Counted from the first letter of the stretch, positions 1-8,265 are shown. The stretch is DNA of 22,002 bases from JABFRZ01 sp036376275 (GCA_036376275.1 DASVAP010000235.1:1-22002), one strand, 5' to 3'. The notes: a model not told the origin generated them from the letters alone. Numbers and translations are program-made.

Positions 1-1568
1 TCCGGATCCGAGCGACCTCCGAGATAGGACTCCATCCAGCGCGGAGCCGAGATGACCCGGGCTCCGCCTCGCTCCTGGAGCCGGGTGAGGACATCGTCCG
101 TGCGCAGCTCCCCCGAGCGATGCACCCAGCCCAGAGTCCCGTCGACGACGAGCGTTCCGCCCTCGTCCAGGAAGGCCTCCAGCCGGCGGATGTCCATCTC
201 GCCCAGCACGAGCAGCTCCACGGCCACCAGGAAACCGTAGGTCTCCGCGCAGTCGGGCCGGACCTCGGCCAGGGGCAGGACCGCGGGCAGCTCACCCGCA
301 TCCTCGATGGCGCGCAACCAGGCTCGCACCTTGCGCTCGCGCTGGCCGTGCTCGGCCTGGTAGCCGGCGCGACGTCTGGGCCAGGTCGGGCCATCCAGCA
401 GGGCATCGCGCAGGAACGACAGGGCCACCGAGTCCGGATCGGTGAGGATCGCGCCGCCGCGTTGCTCGAGATCGGTGTGCGCGTTCCGCGAGGAGCGGAT
501 GTCCCGGACCGCCTCGGCCAGGCGGGCGAGGTGCTCCGGGCGCTCCAGGAGCGCCGTGTCGCTCCACAGGACCAGGCCCGAGCCGCCGCGCAGCCAGTGC
601 TCCCAGGCCAGCCATGCGGCCCCGTCGGCAGTCTCCTGATCCACGAAGATCGTCGTGAGCGTCCTCGAGGCGATCCAGGCGAAGTCGCGCGAGCGGGAGT
701 GATCGCGCAGGTGGAGGGCGCCGGCCAGCTGCTCCCTGGCATCGACCGTGGGGTAGGCCTCGACGAAGTCGAAGAGGCGCATCGGCGCGGCCGTGTCCAC
801 TCCTCCGAAGGCGCTGGCTCCGGACAGTCCGAGCAGCCCGAAGAGGACCCTCTTGCTCCGCGGGTCCATTCCCCCGCGGGGTCCGAGGCCGGTCTTCTGC
901 CGACCGTGGGTGGTCAGGTCCTCGAGCCGGCGCATCAGGCAGTGGGAGTGGAAGCGCCTGCGGGCGAGCCAGGCCCCCAGCTTGGAGTGATCGCCCTCGA
1001 GCAGCCCAAGGCGAACTTCGTCCGTCGACGGAGCACGCCCGGACAAGCCCTGCTGGCGGGCAAAGACCTGCCAGGCCGCGTCGCAGTGCGGACACGCGCA
1101 CAGATCGAACGGATCCCCGTTCGGCGTCCAGCCCACCTCGTCCCCCAGCACGAACCCGAGCCCCGGCTCCTTCCCGTGCCTCGCGATCGTCTCCTCCAGC
1201 GTCGCGAACAGCCCCTGGACCACCTCCGGATCGTTCAGACAGGGCTGCCGGACCAGCAGCCCCTCGTCGCGCGTCTCGATCCACCTCTCGACGCGCTCGT
1301 TCCACGCCTGGTCCGCGTCGAGGTGCAGCGCGTCCCGCCCGGCCACGTTCCACACCAGGTAGCCGAGGCCGCGCTCGCGCGCCCAGCCGGAGTCCTCCCC
1401 GCGCATCAGGATCACCCCGCCGAAGGGCTCGGCCAGCTCCGGCGGCAGCGGCTGGCCGGCGTGCCGCTCGCGCCACACGAGGACCGGGAACTCCTCCCAG
1501 CGGCGCGCGCGCGGCGGGGCGGCGGCGTCCACCTCCTGGAAGGCCCACAGCAGCGCGGCGAACCACAT
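1..1568 (-). CDS. GH42-like putative glycoside hydrolase (partial, C-terminus off the window)
   Basis: An open frame of 522 codons runs from an ATG at 1568 off the left edge with no stop, so the protein is partial. The N-terminus (MWFAALLWAF) is a short hydrophobic stretch that could be a weak signal peptide. Residues about 25-330 look like a beta/alpha-barrel hydrolase. A GFVLGDEVGW segment (138-147) lies where GH42-type enzymes carry their acid/base Glu, and it is followed by a Cys-rich FDLCACPHCDAAW (154-166) like the C-x-C-x-x-C motif of GH42-like enzymes. Residues about 420-480 (LPAVLPLAEV, then FLDEGGTLVVDG) resemble the GATase-like domain that follows the barrel in GH42. The substrate cannot be told. 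The start has AAGGGGAGGG directly before the ATG, one of the few purine-rich leaders here; a GTG six codons upstream (1584-1586) is an alternative that would add basic residues. Codon choice is strongly G/C in third positions in this frame, unlike the overlapping antisense frames. It diverges from mcsB. Confidence 0.7.
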   Translation of the reverse strand, partial: MWFAALLWAFQEVDAAAPPRARRWEEFPVLVWRERHAGQPLPPELAEPFGGVILMRGEDSGWARERGLGYLVWNVAGRDALHLDADQAWNERVERWIETRDEGLLVRQPCLNDPEVVQGLFATLEETIARHGKEPGLGFVLGDEVGWTPNGDPFDLCACPHCDAAWQVFARQQGLSGRAPSTDEVRLGLLEGDHSKLGAWLARRRFHSHCLMRRLEDLTTHGRQKTGLGPRGGMDPRSKRVLFGLLGLSGASAFGGVDTAAPMRLFDFVEAYPTVDAREQLAGALHLRDHSRSRDFAWIASRTLTTIFVDQETADGAAWLAWEHWLRGGSGLVLWSDTALLERPEHLARLAEAVRDIRSSRNAHTDLEQRGGAILTDPDSVALSFLRDALLDGPTWPRRRAGYQAEHGQRERKVRAWLRAIEDAGELPAVLPLAEVRPDCAETYGFLVAVELLVLGEMDIRRLEAFLDEGGTLVVDGTLGWVHRSGELRTDDVLTRLQERGGARVISAPRWMESYLGGRSDP

Positions 1569-1616
1569 CCCTCCCCTTCGTACCACGCCGGCGGCCGGTA
1601 GCCACCTCCCGGCCAG

Positions 1617-1644
1617 TGGATCACGCCCCTGGGCGGATTATGAT
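1617..1644 (+). promoter_or_regulatory. Possible mcsB promoter
   Basis: In the 87-base gap between the divergent GH42-like gene and mcsB there is a TATGAT at 1639-1644, which stands out in this GC-rich DNA. A weak -35 candidate TGGATC lies at 1617-1622 (16-base spacer). Transcription would start only a few bases before the GTG at 1656, so the message would be almost leaderless, which fits the absence of a Shine-Dalgarno sequence. This is inference from sequence alone. Confidence 0.25.
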
Positions 1645-1655
1645 CGCTGCCTCCC

Positions 1656-2753
1656 GTGGCCTACTCGCTCGACCCGAAGCGCTTCGTCCAGCACGTCGGC
1701 TCCTGGCTCGACGGCGGGGGACCCGAGTCCGACGTGGTCGTCTCCTGCCGGGTGCGCCTGGCGCGCAACGTGGACGGCTATCCCTTCGTCCTGCGCCTCG
1801 ACGACGCCCGGGCGCGCGAGCTCGGGGGGCGCGTGCGCGACATCCTGCTGGAGCAGCGCATCGACGGCGAGACGATCTGGGTGGGGATGGAGGAGGCGCC
1901 CGCGATCGTGAAGCTGCTGCTGCGCGAGCGCTACCTGGTCTCGCGCGACCTGGCCCCGAACGACCCGCGCCTGGCGGCGCGGCCCGGGCGCGGAGTGGCC
2001 TTCGGCGAGAACGAGCAGCTCGCCGTGATGGTCAACGAGGAGGACCACCTTCGTTTGCAGAGCCTGTCGCCCGGCTATGCCCTGCGCGACGCCTTCGAGC
2101 GCGTGCGCGCGCTCGATCAGGCCCTCGAGCGCGAGCTCGCCTACGCGGTCGATCCGCAGTTCGGCTACCTGACCGGCTGCCCGACCAACGTCGGCACGGG
2201 CCTGCGCGCCTCGGTCATGCTGCACCTGCCGGCGCTCGGCATGGTGCGCAGCGAGCTCGAGAAGGTCATGGTCGCCTCCCAGCGCACGGGCCTGGCGGTG
2301 CGGGGCATGTACGGCGAGGGCAGCGGCGCGGCCGGCGACTTCTACCAGGTCTCGAACCAGGTCACGCTGGGCTCGTCGGAGGAGGAGCTGATCGCCGAGC
2401 TCGAGGAGCTCGTGCCCTGCATCGTGGCCTTCGAGCGGCGCGTGCGTGAGGCGCTCTTCCAGGACCAGCGCGCGGCCCTGGAGGACCGCGTGCAGCGCTC
2501 CTACGGCATGCTGCGGACGGCGCGCTCGATCGCGACCGAGGTGGCGCTGATGCACCTCTCCAACGTGCGCCTGGGGGTGCTCCTGGGCCTGGTGGTGGGC
2601 GTCGAGCTGGGCGAGCTGGCGCGCACGGCGGTCCAGATCCAGAAGGGGCACGTGCACCTCCTGGTGGGGGACGGCAGCGGGAAGCTGGCCGAGGCGACCG
2701 AGCGCGACAAGCAGCGCGCGGCGTTCCTGCGCAAGAAGTTCGCGGCGGGCTGA
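1656..2753 (+). CDS. mcsB: McsB-type protein arginine kinase
   Basis: 365 aa, the usual McsB length. It belongs to the ATP:guanido phosphotransferase family and would phosphorylate arginine side chains on proteins, in Firmicutes marking them for ClpCP. Nucleotide-binding segments are all present: SCRVR (30-34), the NEEDH loop (127-131), CPTNVGTG with Cys175, RASVM (184-188) and RGMYGE (216-221). Near the C-terminus RDKQRA (350-355) matches the RDxxRA motif of the McsB allosteric phospho-arginine pocket, which favours a real McsB over a metabolic creatine/arginine kinase. The start is a GTG; the first upstream in-frame codon of note is a stop at 1641, so no longer version exists. There is no Shine-Dalgarno sequence. 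In Bacillus mcsB sits with ctsR, mcsA and clpC; none of these is adjacent here. The gene is monocistronic in this window and is followed by hairpins. Confidence 0.95.
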   Translation: MAYSLDPKRFVQHVGSWLDGGGPESDVVVSCRVRLARNVDGYPFVLRLDDARARELGGRVRDILLEQRIDGETIWVGMEEAPAIVKLLLRERYLVSRDLAPNDPRLAARPGRGVAFGENEQLAVMVNEEDHLRLQSLSPGYALRDAFERVRALDQALERELAYAVDPQFGYLTGCPTNVGTGLRASVMLHLPALGMVRSELEKVMVASQRTGLAVRGMYGEGSGAAGDFYQVSNQVTLGSSEEELIAELEELVPCIVAFERRVREALFQDQRAALEDRVQRSYGMLRTARSIATEVALMHLSNVRLGVLLGLVVGVELGELARTAVQIQKGHVHLLVGDGSGKLAEATERDKQRAAFLRKKFAAG

Positions 2754-2823
2754 GCGCCGCGCTCCGCGGCCGGAACGGCCGCGGGGGCGCGGCGCGAGGC
2801 CCGGCGCGCTCCGGAAGAGCGCG
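2741..2823 (+). terminator. Tandem hairpins at the mcsB 3' end
   Basis: Three GC-rich hairpins follow one another. The first (arms 2741-2747 and 2755-2761, CGCGGCG/CGCCGCG) holds the mcsB stop codon in its loop. The second is a perfect 9-bp stem, CCGCGGCCG at 2764-2772 with its complement at 2776-2784 and a GAA loop. The third has 7-bp arms at 2805-2811 and 2817-2823. None has a T-tract, so these would be T-less terminators or mRNA 3'-end stabilisers; the role is inferred. Confidence 0.45.
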
Positions 2824-2870
2824 TGGCTCGCCGTTGCAGCGCTGGCCGGAGGTGCGCCGCAGATCGCCGT

Positions 2871-2957
2871 GCGGGCTGAGGCCTGCCCGGCGAACCGTGG
2901 CGGTCAGGTTGAGGGCGAAGTCAGGAGTCGATCTGACGATCGACGAATCGACTAGGA
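2871..2957. repeat. Intergenic repeat, copy 1
   Basis: This stretch aligns to 2991-3067 over its full length with scattered changes: GCGGGC, then GCC-GCCCGG, then GAACCG-GCGGTCA, then GGCGA-TCAG, then a GATC-centred hairpin and CTAG. In this copy the GATC hairpin is GTCGATC (2927-2933) with GATCGAC (2938-2944), and a second ATCGACT (2947-2953) could pair instead. The copy has a less perfect GC hairpin than copy 2. It lies in non-coding DNA between mcsB and the convergent HAD gene. Confidence 0.55.
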
Positions 2958-2974
2958 GCCTGTCCCGGAATCCG

Positions 2975-3065
2975 CGCACCGGATCACCGGGCGGGCGTGC
3001 GCCCGCCCGGAGAACCGGTGCGGTCACGCTGACGGCGAGATCAGTAGGCGATCTTGGATCGCCTA
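2975..3065 (-). terminator. Stop-nested hairpin plus long hairpin at the HAD gene 3' end
   Basis: On the minus strand the stop codon TAG (3065-3063) is the first three bases of a perfect 9-bp hairpin, TAGGCGATC with loop CAA and its complement (3057-3065 with 3045-3053). The two-tier GC hairpin at 2975-3022 follows 22 bases on, and TTCCGGGAC (2970-2962) follows that. No T-tract is present. The same arrangement recurs at 18738-18826, which argues for a functional 3'-end element. Confidence 0.5.
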
Positions 3066-3067
3066 GC
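2975..3067. repeat. Intergenic repeat, copy 2, with long hairpin
   Basis: This is the second copy of the element at 2871-2957 (homologous part 2991-3067). It is more strongly structured: a perfect 10-bp stem (2987-2996 with 3001-3010, loop GTGC) is extended past a symmetric 4x4 internal loop by 8 bp more (CGCACCGG 2975-2982 with 3015-3022). It overlaps the last codon region of the HAD gene on the minus strand. Confidence 0.55.
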
Positions 3068-3686
3068 GCTGCAACGCCTCCGTGCGCTGCAGCAGCTCCA
3101 GCACCACCCGCCGCAGGTCCTCGCCGATGAGCTCCGGATCGACCGCGAAGGTCCCGTCCGCCAGCCCCTGCCCGGTGCGCACGCCCGCCATGCGGCAGCC
3201 GGAGCGCCAGCCGGCCACCAGCTCGAGCGTGCTGTCGCCGATGACCCAGCTCTTGGCGAGCTCGACCCCGTCGACGTGGAAGGCGTGGTAGAAGGCGCCC
3301 GTGTTCGGCAGCAGGTAGACCGAGTCGTTGCGGCGCCCGGGCACGCCCTCGGGATGCTCGAGGCAGACGTAGCTGCGCGTCACGGCCACGCCGGCGCGCT
3401 GCAGGTCGCCCAGCATCTTCTTCTCGATCTCCAGCCAGGCCTCGAGCGCCAGGCGCCCGCGGGCGACGGCGTCCTCGTTGCCGAGCAGGTAGACGCGCCA
3501 GCCGGCCTGGCAGGCGCGGAAGAGCGCGTCCAGGGCGCCGGGGTGGAAGCGCACCTCGGAGGGGCTCGCGGCGAAGCCGGCAGGCGGCGTCTCGAGCAGC
3601 GTGCCCCAGCGATCGACGAACAGGGCGCGGGGGAGGGGGACGGTGCCCTCGAGGGGCGGGTACGGTGAACGACGGGAGGCGTGCAT
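3063..3686 (-). CDS. GmhB-like HAD-superfamily protein with degenerate active site
   Basis: 207 aa from the ATG at 3686. A longer open frame to a GTG at 3827 exists, but its extra 47 residues look non-conserved and would overlap the leader of the divergent glycosyltransferase, so I prefer the ATG. The overall pattern is that of HAD-IIIA phosphatases of the GmhB/histidinol-phosphatase type. Motif I is ALFVDRWGTLLE (21-32), where the family has DRDGT: the nucleophile Asp25 is kept but the second Asp, the general acid/base, is Trp27. Motif II is LLGNED (67-72), keeping the Asn. The CRKPKPG region of GmhB, with its zinc Cys and motif III Lys, is replaced by GRRNDSVYLLPNTG (117-130). Motif IV is WVIGDSTLE (147-155), followed by AGWRSG and GVRTGQG typical of the family. 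So it is likely a weak or inactive phosphatase, or one with changed chemistry. It diverges from a glycosyltransferase, which hints at surface-sugar work, but that is inference. Confidence 0.7.
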   Translation of the reverse strand: MHASRRSPYPPLEGTVPLPRALFVDRWGTLLETPPAGFAASPSEVRFHPGALDALFRACQAGWRVYLLGNEDAVARGRLALEAWLEIEKKMLGDLQRAGVAVTRSYVCLEHPEGVPGRRNDSVYLLPNTGAFYHAFHVDGVELAKSWVIGDSTLELVAGWRSGCRMAGVRTGQGLADGTFAVDPELIGEDLRRVVLELLQRTEALQR

Positions 3687-3832
3687 GCTGGGGACGGCGG
3701 GAAGTGCGTCCGTTGTCGGCAGGCGGCGCCGATCCTTGAGTGCTTCAGCGCCGTTCCGCACGATTCCGAAGAACCGTCGAAGAAACTTCGCCGCGCCAGG
3801 CCCATCAGAGCCTCGCGCGCACCTCACCTCGC

Positions 3833-5008
3833 GTGTCCACCTCGTTGCGCCTCGCCCTGCTGCTCGATCCGCTCGCGCTGTCCCTCGGGACGCAGGGGCT
3901 GCGCGCCAAGTGGGCCGGGCACGCGCCCGAGCTGGCGCGCGAGTTCCTGGGCCGTGGCTACCACGTGCGCGGCTTCGGCGCGCCCAGCGGCCTGATCCCG
4001 CGCTCCTCCAGCGAGGAGGGCGAGGAGGAGGGCGGCAGCGCGCTGATCGGGCGCCTGCGCCAGTTCGCGCCGGACGTCATCGTGGCCTACGACGCGCTCT
4101 CGCCGGCCGCCCTGCGCGGGGCGCGCATGGCGCGCGCCCTGGGGTCCTCGCTGGTGCTGGTCGAGGGCGGCTGGCGCGGCTCCCTGGGCTGGAAGGGCCG
4201 CACCCTGCGGCGCATCGGCGAGACCCTGTGGGGGCCCTACGTGCGCCGCACAGCGGCCGCGGTGGTGGCCCTCGACCCGCGCGCCGAGGAGCTGGCCCTG
4301 CGCGGCGGCTTCGCACGCGAGCTGGTGGCCGTCATCCCGCATGGCGTCGACGTGCAGGCCTTTCGCCCGGGCCTCTCCAGCACCCTGGTGGCGCGCGCGC
4401 GCATCCGCGGGCGGATCCTCCTGTACCTCGGCAAGCTGGCCGAGGAGCGCGGCGTGCGCCGGCTGCTCTCGGCCTTCGGGCGCACGGTGGGCCAGCGCTC
4501 CGACTGGAACCTGGTCTTCGCCGGCGACGGGCCCGTGAAGGCCGAGCTGCGCGCCATGGCCGACCGCCTGGGCCTGGGCGACCGCGTGCACTGGGTCGCG
4601 CCGCGCGAGGAGGAGCTGCCGGGCCTCCTGGGGGCCAGCACCGTGCTCGCCATCCCGGCCCTCTCGGACGAGGTCGTCGGGCGCTACGCCGCGCGCGCCA
4701 TGGCCTGCGGCCTGCCGATCCTGGCCTCGGACCTCGCGAACCTGCGCGCCTTCGTGACGCCGGACGAGAACGGCCTGCTGGTCGAGCCCGACTCGGTCGA
4801 GGCCTGGGCCGAGGCCATCCAGCGCACGGCCGGCGCCCCGAGCACGCGCCTGCGCTGGGCGCGCGCGAGCCGCCAGCTCGCGATCGAGCGCTACTCGTGG
4901 CCGGCGGTGGCGGGGCGCTTCGAGGAGCTCTTCCTGGCCGCGCGCGAGCGCGTGCAGAAGAAGCTGGCGGCCCGCCTCGCCCGCGGCAGCGCCTACGTCG
5001 GGCGCTGA
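3833..5008 (+). CDS. GT4-like glycosyltransferase
   Basis: 391 aa from a GTG at 3833; an ATG at 3740 in the same frame would add a poorly protein-like N-terminus, so the GTG just before SLRLALLLDP is preferred. It has the GT-B two-domain layout. The N-terminal domain covers about 1-170 with a GTQGLRAKWAGHAPELAREF acceptor-side helix. The linker VIPHGVDVQAFRPG (167-180) is the usual GT4 hinge motif. The C-terminal sugar-nucleotide domain has LLYLGKLAEERGVRRLL (196-212), LVFAGDGP (227-234) and AMACGLPILASDL (289-301). The EX7E motif of GT4 enzymes is altered: Glu280 is present but the second position, just before AMACG, is Arg288. Donor and acceptor cannot be told. No membrane helix is obvious, so it would act in the cytoplasm. 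An acidic stretch SSSEEGEEEGG lies at 58-68. Confidence 0.85.
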   Translation: MSTSLRLALLLDPLALSLGTQGLRAKWAGHAPELAREFLGRGYHVRGFGAPSGLIPRSSSEEGEEEGGSALIGRLRQFAPDVIVAYDALSPAALRGARMARALGSSLVLVEGGWRGSLGWKGRTLRRIGETLWGPYVRRTAAAVVALDPRAEELALRGGFARELVAVIPHGVDVQAFRPGLSSTLVARARIRGRILLYLGKLAEERGVRRLLSAFGRTVGQRSDWNLVFAGDGPVKAELRAMADRLGLGDRVHWVAPREEELPGLLGASTVLAIPALSDEVVGRYAARAMACGLPILASDLANLRAFVTPDENGLLVEPDSVEAWAEAIQRTAGAPSTRLRWARASRQLAIERYSWPAVAGRFEELFLAARERVQKKLAARLARGSAYVGR

Positions 5009-5162
5009 GCGGCGAGGCGCGCAGGGCTCCGGACGCTCACCTCCGGGTGGCCTTGCGCTACACGGAGTGGGCACGCCCCCCCGGGCCCCGCCCTCGAGAG
5101 CGCCGCCGCAGCGTCGCCCTCCAGGCAAAATGCCCTTCCTCCAACCCTCCGCAGTCCGCTTC

Positions 5163-5953
<791 letters not shown>

Positions 5954-5957
<4 letters not shown>

Positions 5958-6946
5958 CGCGCGCGCTCCAGCAGGAGGCGCGGCGTCTCGAAGCAGGCCG
6001 TGCGGTGGTCCGAGGGCGCGCGCAGGCTCTCGAGCGGCGGCACCTCGGCGCGGCAGCGCGCGCTCGCCAACGGGCAGCGCGGGTGGAAGGCGCAGCCCGG
6101 CGGGCGCGCCAGCGGATCGGGCGGCTGGCCGGGGATGGCCGGCAGCGGGAAGCGCGGCTCGCCCCGCAGCGTCGGCGTGCTGGCCAGGAGCCCGCGCGTG
6201 TAGGGGTGCAGCGGGCGCTCGAACAGGACGCGCGCGGCGGCGCTCTCCTGCGTGCGCCCGGCGTAGAGCACCTGCACGCGGTCGGCGAACTCGGCCACGC
6301 GCGCGAGGTCGTGCGAGATCAGCACCACGGCCGTGCCGTGGCGGCGCTGGAGCGTGCGCAGGAGCTCCAGCACCTGGACCTCGAGGTGCGCGTCGAGCGC
6401 GGTGGTGGGCTCGTCGGCGAAGAGCAGCGCCGGGCGCAGGAGCAGCGCCATGGCGATCGCCACGCGCTGGCGCATGCCGCCCGAGAGCTCGTGCGGGTAG
6501 GCGGCCAGCACGCGCTCGGGCTCCAGCCCGACCTCCTCCAGGGCCGCGGCGGCGCGCAGGCGCGCGGCGCGACGCGCCAGGCGCTCGTGGACCTCCAGCA
6601 CCTCGGTCAGCTGGCGCGCCACCGTCAGCAGCGGGTGCAGCGCGCCCAGCGGGTCCTGGAACACGATCGCCAGCTCGCGTCCGCGCAGCGCGCGCAGCTC
6701 GCGCCCGGGGAGGCGCAGGAGGTTGCGCTCGCGGAAGAAGGCCCGTCCGGCGCTCACGCGCAGCGGCGGCGGCACGAGCCCGAGCACCGTCAGGGCCGTG
6801 AGCGTCTTGCCCGAGCCCGACTCGCCCACCAGGGCCAGGGTCTCGCCCGCGGCGACCTCGAAGGAGACCCCGTCGAGGAGCGGCACACGCCCCTCCGGCG
6901 TCGCGAGCTCGACCGCGAGGTCGAGGGCCGTCAGCAGGGCCGTCAC
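5954..6946 (-). CDS. oppD: Peptide ABC importer ATPase, OppD type
   Basis: 330 aa from a GTG at 6946 that overlaps the oppC stop by GTGA; the frame stays open further upstream but only as antisense shadow of oppC. Motifs: Walker A ALVGESGSGKT (38-48), Q-loop FQDPLGALHP (96-105), signature LSGGMRQR (154-161), Walker B LLFADEP (174-180), TTALDAHLEV (181-190), H-loop His212. The C-terminal oligopeptide-transporter extension is present: LHPYTRGLL (246-254), then a Cys cluster CAFHPRC, C and C at 285, 291, 298 and 318. In the OppD/DppD family this Cys pattern can hold an iron-sulphur cluster. It pairs with the OppF-type ATPase encoded next. Confidence 0.93.
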
Positions 6947-8265
6947 GCGTTCCTCCCCAGGCGCGGGTCGAGCGCGTCGCGCAGCCCGTCGCCGAGCACG
7001 TTGAGCGCGAGCAGCGTCGCGCCCAGGAACAGCGCCGGCCCGAGCACGAGCCACCAGGCGACCGACAGCGGGTTCAGCGCGTCGAGCGCGTCGCTCGCCA
7101 GGATGCCCCAGGAGACCTGGGGCGGCTCGACCCCCAGGCCCAGGAACGAGAGGAAGCTCTCGTACAGCATCACCGCCGGCAGGGTCAGCGTCAGGTAGAC
7201 GGCCACGATCCCGAGCAGGTGCGGCACGACGTGCACGCGCAGGACGAAGAGGTGCGAGGCTCCGAGCACGCGCGCCGCGCGCACGAACTCGGCCTGGCGC
7301 AGGGCCAGGACCTGGGCGCGCACGACGCGCGCCATCGTCAGCCAGGTCGAGAGCCCCAGCACCACGAAGAAGGCCGTCATGCGTCCGATCCCGAGCTGCG
7401 CCAGCTCGGCGCGGTACTCGCCCAGCAGCGTGATCACGAAGATGACCACGAACAGGAAGGGGATCGAGTAGAGCACGTCGACCAGGCGCATCATCGCGGA
7501 GTCGAGGCGCCCGCCGAAGTAGCCCGCCAGGGCGCCGTAGCCGACCCCGACCAGGACCGAGACCAGCGCCGCCGCCAGGGCCACGCTCAGCGACACTCGG
7601 CTGCCGAAGACGCAGCGCGCCAGGAGGTCGCGGCCCTTGGCATCGGTGCCGAGCCAGGGCCCGAGCTGGAAGAAGCCGAAGAGGCGGTGGCGCAGGGCCA
7701 CCAGCGCGCGGTCGAGGGCCCCGAGCGGGCCGTAGCCGTCCTGGGCCGTGACCTCGACGCGGGCGAGCGCCAGCGTGCCGCCGCCGGGGACGTGCAGGCC
7801 GTCCGGGCCGCTCTGGCTCGCCAGCACGCTCGCGAAGCGCGCCTCGAGGTCCGCGCCGCGCGCCGGGTCGAGCTCGGAGCGGTAGAGCAGCGCCAGCTCG
7901 AGCTCCTCCGGCGCCGCGCCCGGACCGTGGCGCAGGACGCGCGGCCTCGCGCCCGTCAGCTCGCGCACGTTCGCCACCAGGAGGCGCTCGGCGCGCGCCA
8001 GCAGCTCGCCCGAGCGCGGCGGCTCGGAGAGGCGCAGGCGGATCGAGACGCGGTGGGCCCAGCGCGGCCCGCCCAGCTCGAGCCGCGGCGCGCGCGCCTC
8101 GCCCTCGAGCGCCAGCACGCGCGGCGAGGCCAGCGGCAGGAGCGGCGCGAGCAGCGCGCCCAGGCCGCTCGCCGCGAGGAACAGCAGGCTCGCCAGCGCC
8201 CCGCGGCTGGATCTGAAGCGCCGCCAGGCCTGGCGCGCCGGGTGGACGGGGCCACGCGCGCTCAC
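6943..8265 (-). CDS. oppC: Peptide ABC importer permease, OppC type, with enlarged periplasmic-side insertion
   Basis: 440 aa, against about 300 for ordinary OppC. The start is a GTG overlapping the oppB stop by GTGA. TM1 is about 24-46. A soluble stretch of about 160 residues (47-205) follows, with alternating hydrophobic and charged residues suggesting a folded beta/alpha unit. The canonical permease core then begins at PWLGTDAKGRDLLAR (203-217), with membrane segments near 224-248, 263-282, 296-313, 349-369 and 402-423. The EAA coupling loop is FVRAARVLGASHLFVLRVHVVP (327-348). The C-terminal LGDGLRDALDPRLG is typical of the family. It forms the inner-membrane channel with OppB. Confidence 0.92.
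   Translation of the reverse strand: MSARGPVHPARQAWRRFRSSRGALASLLFLAASGLGALLAPLLPLASPRVLALEGEARAPRLELGGPRWAHRVSIRLRLSEPPRSGELLARAERLLVANVRELTGARPRVLRHGPGAAPEELELALLYRSELDPARGADLEARFASVLASQSGPDGLHVPGGGTLALARVEVTAQDGYGPLGALDRALVALRHRLFGFFQLGPWLGTDAKGRDLLARCVFGSRVSLSVALAAALVSVLVGVGYGALAGYFGGRLDSAMMRLVDVLYSIPFLFVVIFVITLLGEYRAELAQLGIGRMTAFFVVLGLSTWLTMARVVRAQVLALRQAEFVRAARVLGASHLFVLRVHVVPHLLGIVAVYLTLTLPAVMLYESFLSFLGLGVEPPQVSWGILASDALDALNPLSVAWWLVLGPALFLGATLLALNVLGDGLRDALDPRLGRNA

Noticed and set aside
120..1601. Open frame of 493 codons on the plus strand
   Set aside because: Its product is low-complexity Arg/Gln/Ala/Pro/Gly-rich sequence with no motif; it is antisense to the GH42-like gene, whose frame has coherent motifs.
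1638..2657. Open frame of 339 codons antisense to mcsB
   Set aside because: Typical His/Gln/Ala/Arg-rich shadow of a GC-rich gene; mcsB on the other strand is certain.
3687..3827. 47-residue N-terminal extension of the GmhB-like protein
   Set aside because: It uses a GTG at 3827, is unlike any HAD N-terminus, and would occupy nearly the whole divergent promoter gap.
5009..5162. Intrinsic terminator between the glycosyltransferase and oppF
   Set aside because: Only a 4-bp GGCA/TGCC stem and a C-rich run are present; too weak to call.
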